The notes beneath the pieces were generated by a model. The model was not told the origin of the DNA. It was given only the letters and a program-made list of their open reading frames with translations, and made no database searches. This document shows positions 59,892-64,000 of a stretch of DNA of 64,000 bases, piece after piece (the first letter of the stretch is position 1; the number at the start of each line of letters is the position of its first letter). Position numbers and translations under genes: made by a program. Source of the DNA: Streptomyces sp. NBC_01463 (GTDB taxonomy: Bacteria > Actinomycetota > Actinomycetes > Streptomycetales > Streptomycetaceae); NCBI GenBank assembly GCA_036227345.1, contig CP109468.1:5518001-5582000 (forward strand), read 5' to 3'.

Positions 59892-61232
59892 TCAGACCAG
59901 TGAACCGCCGGGCAGCTCGACCTTCGCGCCGAGCTTCTCCAGCTTCTCCATGAAGTTCTCGTAGCCGCGGTTGATCAGGTCGATCCCGTGGACCCGGGAC
60001 GTCCCCTGGGCCGCCAGGGCGGCGATCAGGTACGAGAAACCGCCGCGCAGGTCCGGGATGACCAGATCCGCGCCCTGCAGCTTCGTCGGCCCGGAGACGA
60101 CCGCGGAGTGCAGGAAGTTGCGCTGGCCGAAGCGGCAGTCGCTGCCGCCCAGGCACTCGCGGTAGAGCTGGATGTGCGCGCCCATCTGGTTGAGCGCCGA
60201 GGTGAAGCCGAGCCGGGACTCGTACACCGTCTCGTGCACGATCGACAGGCCGGCGGCCTGCGTCAGCGCCACGACCAGCGGCTGCTGCCAGTCGGTCTGG
60301 AAGCCGGGGTGCACGTCCGTCTCCAGCGCGATGGCGTTCAGCGCGCCGCCCGGGTGCCAGAAGCGGATGCCCTCGTCGTCGATCTCGAAGGCGCCGCCGA
60401 CCCGGCGGAAGGTGTTCAGGAACGTCATCATCGAGCGCTGCTGGGCGCCGCGGACGTAGATGTTGCCCTCGGTCGCCAGCGCCGCGGACGCCCAGGAGGC
60501 GGCCTCCAGGCGGTCCGGGATGGCCCGGTGCGTATAACCGTCGAGCCGGTCCACACCGGTGATCCGGATGGTCCGGTCGGTGTCCATGGAGATGATCGCG
60601 CCCATCTTCTGCAGTACGCAGATGAGGTCCTCGATCTCCGGCTCCACGGCCGCGTTGGACAGCTCGGTGACACCCTCGGCGAGCACCGCGGTCAGCAGCA
60701 CCTGCTCGGTGGAGCCGACCGAGGGGTACGGCAGCCGGATCTTGGTGCCGCGCAGCCGCTGCGGGGCCTCCAGGTACTGGCCGTCCGCCCGCTTCTCGAT
60801 CGTCGCGCCGAACTGGCGCAGCACGTCGAAGTGGAAGTCGATCGGCCGGCCGCCGATGTCGCAGCCGCCGAGGCCCGGGATGAACGCGTGGCCCAGCCGG
60901 TGCAGCAGCGGGCCGCAGAAGAGGATCGGGATGCGCGACGAGCCCGCGTGGGCGTCGATGTCGGCGACGTTCGCGCTCTCGACATGGGTCGGGTCGAGGA
61001 GCAGCTCACCCGGTTCGTCACCCGGACGGACCGTCACGCCGTGCAGTTGCAGCAGCCCGCGCACCACCCGGACATCGCGGATGTCCGGCACGTTGCGCAG
61101 CCGGCTGGGCCCGCTGCCGAGCAGCGCGGCGACCATTGCCTTCGGCACCAGGTTCTTGGCGCCTCGGACGCGGATCTCACCCTCCAGCGGGGTTCCGCCG
61201 TGGACAAGCAGGACATCGTCTGTGCCGGTCAT
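59892..61232 (-). CDS. murA: UDP-N-acetylglucosamine 1-carboxyvinyltransferase MurA
   Basis: 446 residues from ATG 61232 (MTGTDDVLLVHGG). It transfers enolpyruvyl from PEP to UDP-GlcNAc, the first committed step of peptidoglycan synthesis in the cytoplasm. VRGAKNLVPKAMVAALL carries the conserved Lys-Asn, and the catalytic loop PGLGGCDIGGRPIDFH keeps the Cys that fosfomycin modifies. Length is normal to slightly long. An upstream hairpin (61290-61319) lies in its promoter/leader. It is divergent from yqgE. Confidence 0.96.
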   Translation of the reverse strand: MTGTDDVLLVHGGTPLEGEIRVRGAKNLVPKAMVAALLGSGPSRLRNVPDIRDVRVVRGLLQLHGVTVRPGDEPGELLLDPTHVESANVADIDAHAGSSRIPILFCGPLLHRLGHAFIPGLGGCDIGGRPIDFHFDVLRQFGATIEKRADGQYLEAPQRLRGTKIRLPYPSVGSTEQVLLTAVLAEGVTELSNAAVEPEIEDLICVLQKMGAIISMDTDRTIRITGVDRLDGYTHRAIPDRLEAASWASAALATEGNIYVRGAQQRSMMTFLNTFRRVGGAFEIDDEGIRFWHPGGALNAIALETDVHPGFQTDWQQPLVVALTQAAGLSIVHETVYESRLGFTSALNQMGAHIQLYRECLGGSDCRFGQRNFLHSAVVSGPTKLQGADLVIPDLRGGFSYLIAALAAQGTSRVHGIDLINRGYENFMEKLEKLGAKVELPGGSLV

Positions 61233-61289
61233 GAATCTCGCGTTCCGGAGTGGTCGGGCAGGGGGCCAACCGAAAGGGTAATGGCCAGG

Positions 61290-61319
61290 CACCCCCCTTC
61301 CGTAAGAGAACGGGGGGTG
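61290..61319. promoter_or_regulatory. hairpin in murA upstream region
   Basis: CACCCCCC (61290-61297) pairs with GGGGGGTG (61312-61319), 14-nt loop, about 60 nt upstream of the murA start in the divergent gap 61233-61507. Operator or leader structure; nothing else clear in this gap. Confidence 0.35.
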
Positions 61320-61507
61320 TGCGAACGTCATGAATCCGCCACAACACGCTCTGCTCCCCCCATCTTGCGGAGGGTTACCGTCCGGATGGGCGGTCGCGGC
61401 GTGCGCTCCTCGTGCATCCGTGCGCCCTGAGCTGCGCTCGGGCACCCAGGGCGACCAACAGGTCACTTGACCCCCGCGAACGCCGAAGATGCGGGATCAT
61501 TTCTGCC

Positions 61508-62068
61508 ATGACCGAGGTGTCCTCGCTCACAGGGCGGCTGCTCGTGGCCACACCCGCCCTGGCGGACCCGAATTTCGACCGTGCGGTGGTGCTGCTCCTC
61601 GACCACGACGAGGAGGGCTCGCTCGGCGTGGTCCTGAACCGCCCGACCCCCGTCGGCGTCGGTGACATCCTCGCGTCCTGGGCCGGACTGACCGGTGAGC
61701 CGGACGTCGTCTTCCAGGGCGGGCCCGTCTCCCTCGACTCGGCGCTCGGTGTCGCGGTGATCCCCGGCGACGAGGGTCCCCTGGGCTGGCGCCGGGTCCA
61801 CGGGGCGATCGGCCTGGTGGACCTGGAGGCGCCCCCGGAGCTGCTGGCCGCGGCGCTCGGCTCGCTGCGGATCTTCGCCGGGTACGCCGGCTGGGGGCCC
61901 GGTCAGCTGGACACGGAGCTGTCCGAGGGCGCCTGGTACGTCGTCGAATCGGAACCGGGTGACGTGTCCTCGCCCAGCCCGGAAGGTCTCTGGCGGGCGG
62001 TACTGCGCCGCCAGCGCAGCGAACTGGCCATGATCGCCACGTATCCGGACGACCCTTCGCTGAACTGA
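61508..62068 (+). CDS. YqgE/AlgH (UPF0301) family protein
   Basis: 186 residues from ATG 61508. LTGRLLVATPALADPNFDRA and VVLNRPT then VFQGGPV are the family hallmarks. The cellular role is not established; AlgH of Pseudomonas was linked to alginate regulation. It is cytoplasmic with no motifs for catalysis visible. A short gap (29 nt) separates it from the DUF3039-type gene. Confidence 0.93.
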   Translation: MTEVSSLTGRLLVATPALADPNFDRAVVLLLDHDEEGSLGVVLNRPTPVGVGDILASWAGLTGEPDVVFQGGPVSLDSALGVAVIPGDEGPLGWRRVHGAIGLVDLEAPPELLAAALGSLRIFAGYAGWGPGQLDTELSEGAWYVVESEPGDVSSPSPEGLWRAVLRRQRSELAMIATYPDDPSLN

Positions 62069-62083
62069 TGCCCGGGCTTTCAG

Positions 62084-62098
62084 TACGCTTGGCGGTTA
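62084..62098 (+). promoter_or_regulatory. leaderless-type promoter of DUF3039-type gene
   Basis: TACGCT at 62084-62089 lies 8 nt before ATG 62098, and there is no ribosome site between. Confidence 0.4.
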
Positions 62099-62391
62099 TG
62101 AGCACTCTTGAGCCCGAGCGCGGGGCAGGTACCGGAACCCTCGTGGAGCCGACGCCGCAGGTGTCGAACGGCGACGGCGACCACGAGCGCTACGCCCATT
62201 ACGTTCAGAAGGACAAGATCATGGCGAGTGCCCTGGAGGGCACCCCCGTGGTCGCACTGTGCGGCAAGGTCTGGGTGCCGGGGCGTGACCCCAAGAAGTA
62301 CCCGGTGTGCCCCATGTGCAAGGAGATCTACGAGTCCATGGGCGCCGGCGGCGACAAGGACAAGGGCAAGGGCGGCAAGGACAAGCAGTAG
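62098..62391 (+). CDS. small conserved actinobacterial protein (DUF3039 type)
   Basis: 97 residues from ATG 62098. The conserved part runs YAHYVQKDKIMASALEGTPV then ALCGKVWVP and YPVCPMCKEIY, with three Cys (ALC, C-x2-C) likely holding zinc. The C-terminal tail is Gly/Lys/Asp-rich. Function unknown; the family is widespread in actinobacteria and usually sits beside yqgE and murA as here. A strong terminator follows. Confidence 0.88.
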   Translation: MSTLEPERGAGTGTLVEPTPQVSNGDGDHERYAHYVQKDKIMASALEGTPVVALCGKVWVPGRDPKKYPVCPMCKEIYESMGAGGDKDKGKGGKDKQ

Positions 62392-62418
62392 TCCCACCGC
62401 ACCACGAAGAGCCCGGGA

Positions 62419-62456
62419 GAGCCCCCGGGGCACGCAGTCGCGTGCCCCGGGGGCTC
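62419..62456 (+). terminator. strong terminator after DUF3039-type gene
   Basis: GAGCCCCCGGGGCACG (62419-62434) and CGTGCCCCGGGGGCTC (62441-62456), perfect 16-bp stem, 6-nt loop. Confidence 0.85.
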
Positions 62457-62508
62457 TTCGCCGTGCGGGGGCCGCCGGCGTTGCACGGGCTGCTTCCGAG
62501 GGTCACAG

Positions 62509-62524
62509 AGTGGTGGAGACCACT
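62509..62524. promoter_or_regulatory. DasR-like operator (dre)
   Basis: AGTGGTGGAGACCACT has perfect 6-bp arms AGTGGT/ACCACT and matches 14 of 16 positions of the dre form AGTGGTCTAGACCACT as I recall it. It lies 95 nt upstream of the sugar-binding lipoprotein gene. DasR is the GntR-family GlcNAc-responsive global regulator of Streptomyces. Confidence 0.55.
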
Positions 62525-62553
62525 TGTCGGCGTCCTGGTCCGGACCTACTCTC

Positions 62554-62599
62554 CTGCAAGTTGTGCAGAACGAAACGAGCGTTGCGCATGATGCAACGC
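62554..62599. promoter_or_regulatory. LacI-type operator candidates before sugar ABC operon
   Basis: GCGTTGC (62579-62585) and GCAACGC (62593-62599) form a perfect inverted repeat around GCATGAT; CTGCA (62554-62558) and TGCAG (62564-62568) form another. Repeated TTG-N-GCA half-sites are typical of LacI-family operators controlling Streptomyces sugar importers. CTACCGGTAG follows at about 62600-62610. Confidence 0.5.
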
Positions 62600-62618
62600 C
62601 TACCGGTAGGGGTTCCGG

Positions 62619-63923
62619 ATGATGTTTTCTGCCCGAATTGCCGTTCCGGCCGCGGCGCTTGTGCTGGCCGGCCTCACCGCCACCGCCTGCGCGCCGCAGA
62701 CCTCCGACACCGGCTCCAAGGAGGACGACAAGACCGGCACGCTCCGCGTCTGGCTGTTCCAGGAGGTCGGCAACAAGCCCAAGGAGAAGGTCGTCGACGC
62801 CGCGACCGCCGCCTTCCGCAAGGCCCACGAGGGCGCGAAGGTCGAGATCGAGTACATACCGGTCGAGACCCGCGCCCAGCGCGTCAAGGCCGCGTTCAAC
62901 GACCCCGACAGCGCCCCCGACCTCATCGAGTACGGCAACACGGACACCGCCGGCTACGTCAAGGACGGCGGACTCGCCGATGTCAGCGCGGAGTTCGCCG
63001 CCTGGGACGACGCCAAGGACACCGACCCGACGGCCAAGGAGTCGGTGACGGTCGGCGGCAAGGTCTACGGGGCCCCGCTCTTCGTCGGCGTCCGCGCGCT
63101 CTACTACCGCACCGACGTGTTCTCCCGGATGGGCATCGAGGCGCCCAAGTCCCAGGCCGAGCTGATCTCCACCGCGAAGAAGATCCACAAGGAGCAGCCG
63201 GACCTGTACGGACTCGCCGTCGGCGGCGCGTACACCTACGGTGCGATGCCCTTCATCTGGGCCAACGGCGGCGAACTCGCCGACGGGAGCGGCAGCGCGT
63301 ACAAGGCCGCCATCAACAGCGACAAGGCCCGCAAGGGCATCGAGGCCTACACCTCCCTGTTCGGCGCCGCCAACTGCCCGGCCGCCAAGTGCGCCGCCAT
63401 GGGCGGCAACGCGACCGTCACGGCCTTCGCCTCAGGCAAGGCCGCCATGGCCATCGGCGGCGACTTCAGCCACGCCGCCGTCGAAGCCGGCACGGTCAAG
63501 GGCAAGTACGCCGTCGTCCCGCTGCCCGGACTCGCCGAGGGCTCCGTCGCCCCCGCGTTCGCGGGCGGGAACAACATCGGCGTGCTGAAGAGCACCAAGC
63601 ACCGCACCCTGGCCGTCGGCCTGATGAAGGAACTCACCGGCAAGGCCACCCAGGCGAAGATGTTCGACGCGATGGGCTTCCTGCCGACGTACAAGGACGT
63701 ACGGGCCGAAGCGGCGAAGCGCGAGCCGTTCGTCGCCCCCTTCGTCGCCACGCTCGGCGCGGGCACCAGGTTCGTCCCCGCATCGCCGGCCTGGGGACAG
63801 ATCGACTCCTCGCTGATCCTGCCGACGATGTTCCAGGAGATCGTCAGCGGCCGTAAGAACGTGGCGAAGGCCTCGGACGACGCCGCGAAGAAGATGGACG
63901 CGGCGTTCGCCGACGCGGGCTGA
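62619..63923 (+). CDS. extracellular sugar-binding lipoprotein of ABC importer
   Basis: 434 residues from ATG 62619 (a second ATG directly follows). A lipoprotein signal with lipobox LTATAC near residue 20-24. The mature protein is a cluster-B solute-binding protein (LRVWLFQEVGNKPKEKVVDA; AWDDAKDTDP; WANGGELADG) with a disulphide-capable pair at ANCPAAKCA. It feeds a permease encoded from 63926. It is only distantly similar to the binding protein at 25921, so the two importers differ in substrate. Upstream operators point to control by DasR and a LacI-type repressor; an aminosugar or chito-oligosaccharide is a reasonable guess. Confidence 0.92.
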   Translation: MMFSARIAVPAAALVLAGLTATACAPQTSDTGSKEDDKTGTLRVWLFQEVGNKPKEKVVDAATAAFRKAHEGAKVEIEYIPVETRAQRVKAAFNDPDSAPDLIEYGNTDTAGYVKDGGLADVSAEFAAWDDAKDTDPTAKESVTVGGKVYGAPLFVGVRALYYRTDVFSRMGIEAPKSQAELISTAKKIHKEQPDLYGLAVGGAYTYGAMPFIWANGGELADGSGSAYKAAINSDKARKGIEAYTSLFGAANCPAAKCAAMGGNATVTAFASGKAAMAIGGDFSHAAVEAGTVKGKYAVVPLPGLAEGSVAPAFAGGNNIGVLKSTKHRTLAVGLMKELTGKATQAKMFDAMGFLPTYKDVRAEAAKREPFVAPFVATLGAGTRFVPASPAWGQIDSSLILPTMFQEIVSGRKNVAKASDDAAKKMDAAFADAG

Positions 63924-63925
63924 CG

Positions 63926-64000
63926 ATGACGGCGAACAGCACGGCGTACAAAGCGCCCCCCGCGCCCGGGACGGACGGCCCCCCTCTCCGCCCGCCCCGC
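63926..64000 (+). CDS. start of next gene, probable sugar ABC permease (cut by window end)
   Basis: ATG 63926, 2 nt after the binding-protein stop, opens a frame beginning MTANSTAYKAPPAP that runs off the window. Pro-rich cytoplasmic N-termini of this kind precede the first helix of MalF-type permeases, as in the gene at 24480-25916. The identity rests on context alone. Confidence 0.5.
   Translation, partial: MTANSTAYKAPPAPGTDGPPLRPPR

Overview
This window is high-GC actinobacterial chromosome, almost certainly Streptomyces. The evidence is the GC content, frequent GTG/TTG starts, a tmRNA with an ALAA-ending tag, a class-E-sortase-type LAETG surface protein, a PkaA/PkaB-like kinase pair, and the order kinase-kinase-prfB ... 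ftsE-ftsX-ctp-smpB-ssrA ... malic enzyme-hup-murA. From memory this resembles the S. coelicolor SCO2946-SCO2974 region; I could not check that alignment. Base composition does not jump anywhere and I see no integrase, transposase or CRISPR array.

Layout. (1) 1-11199: the most unusual block, a compact phospho-signalling cassette. A divergent, truncated PIN/NYN nuclease-FHA protein faces a run of six genes coupled by short gaps or ATGA/GTGA overlaps: a coiled-coil adaptor with WGSF motifs, a PP2C phosphatase carrying a long Trp-rich repeat insertion, a vWA (TerY-like) protein, a second PIN-zinc ribbon-FHA protein, an active-looking Ser/Thr kinase, and a 1162-residue protein that appears to start with a pseudokinase. 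It looks like an elaborated relative of the TerY-P (vWA/kinase/PP2C) triads, with predicted RNases as candidate outputs. (2) 11286-23317: a wall-polymer locus, with a TagGH-like ABC exporter, a TetR regulator, two GT2-TagF fusion polymerases, a membrane glycosyltransferase, a GT2-methyltransferase fusion and an SMR-type flippase subunit. (3) 23560-27291: a CUT1 sugar importer without its own ATPase. (4) 27568-36080: an FHA-EssC/FtsK-like protein, PkaA- and PkaB-like kinases, and prfB. (5) 36161-38872: a secreted MINPP-type phosphatase and a repeat-rich sortase substrate. (6) 39020-43447: ftsE-ftsX, a C-terminal processing protease, smpB and ssrA. (7) 43741-47972: a three-gene polysaccharide operon (membrane protein, NodB deacetylase-GT2 fusion, acyltransferase). 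(8) 48104-57290: NarK, a HemD-winged-helix fusion, two GNATs, a CGNR regulator, an ECF sigma/anti-sigma pair and a HelD-type helicase. (9) 57375-64000: a likely sRNA, malic enzyme, HU, MurA, YqgE, a DUF3039-type protein, and the start of a second sugar ABC operon with DasR-like and LacI-like operators.

How it fits together: the window is rich in phosphothreonine signalling. It holds three kinases with intact motifs, one probable pseudokinase, one PP2C and three FHA proteins, next to cell-envelope synthesis and cell-division genes. Strong hairpin terminators separate most convergent units, and several genes look leaderless, with a TANNNT box 6-8 nt before the start codon. Functions for region 1 are inference from domain content; most of the rest are standard family assignments.
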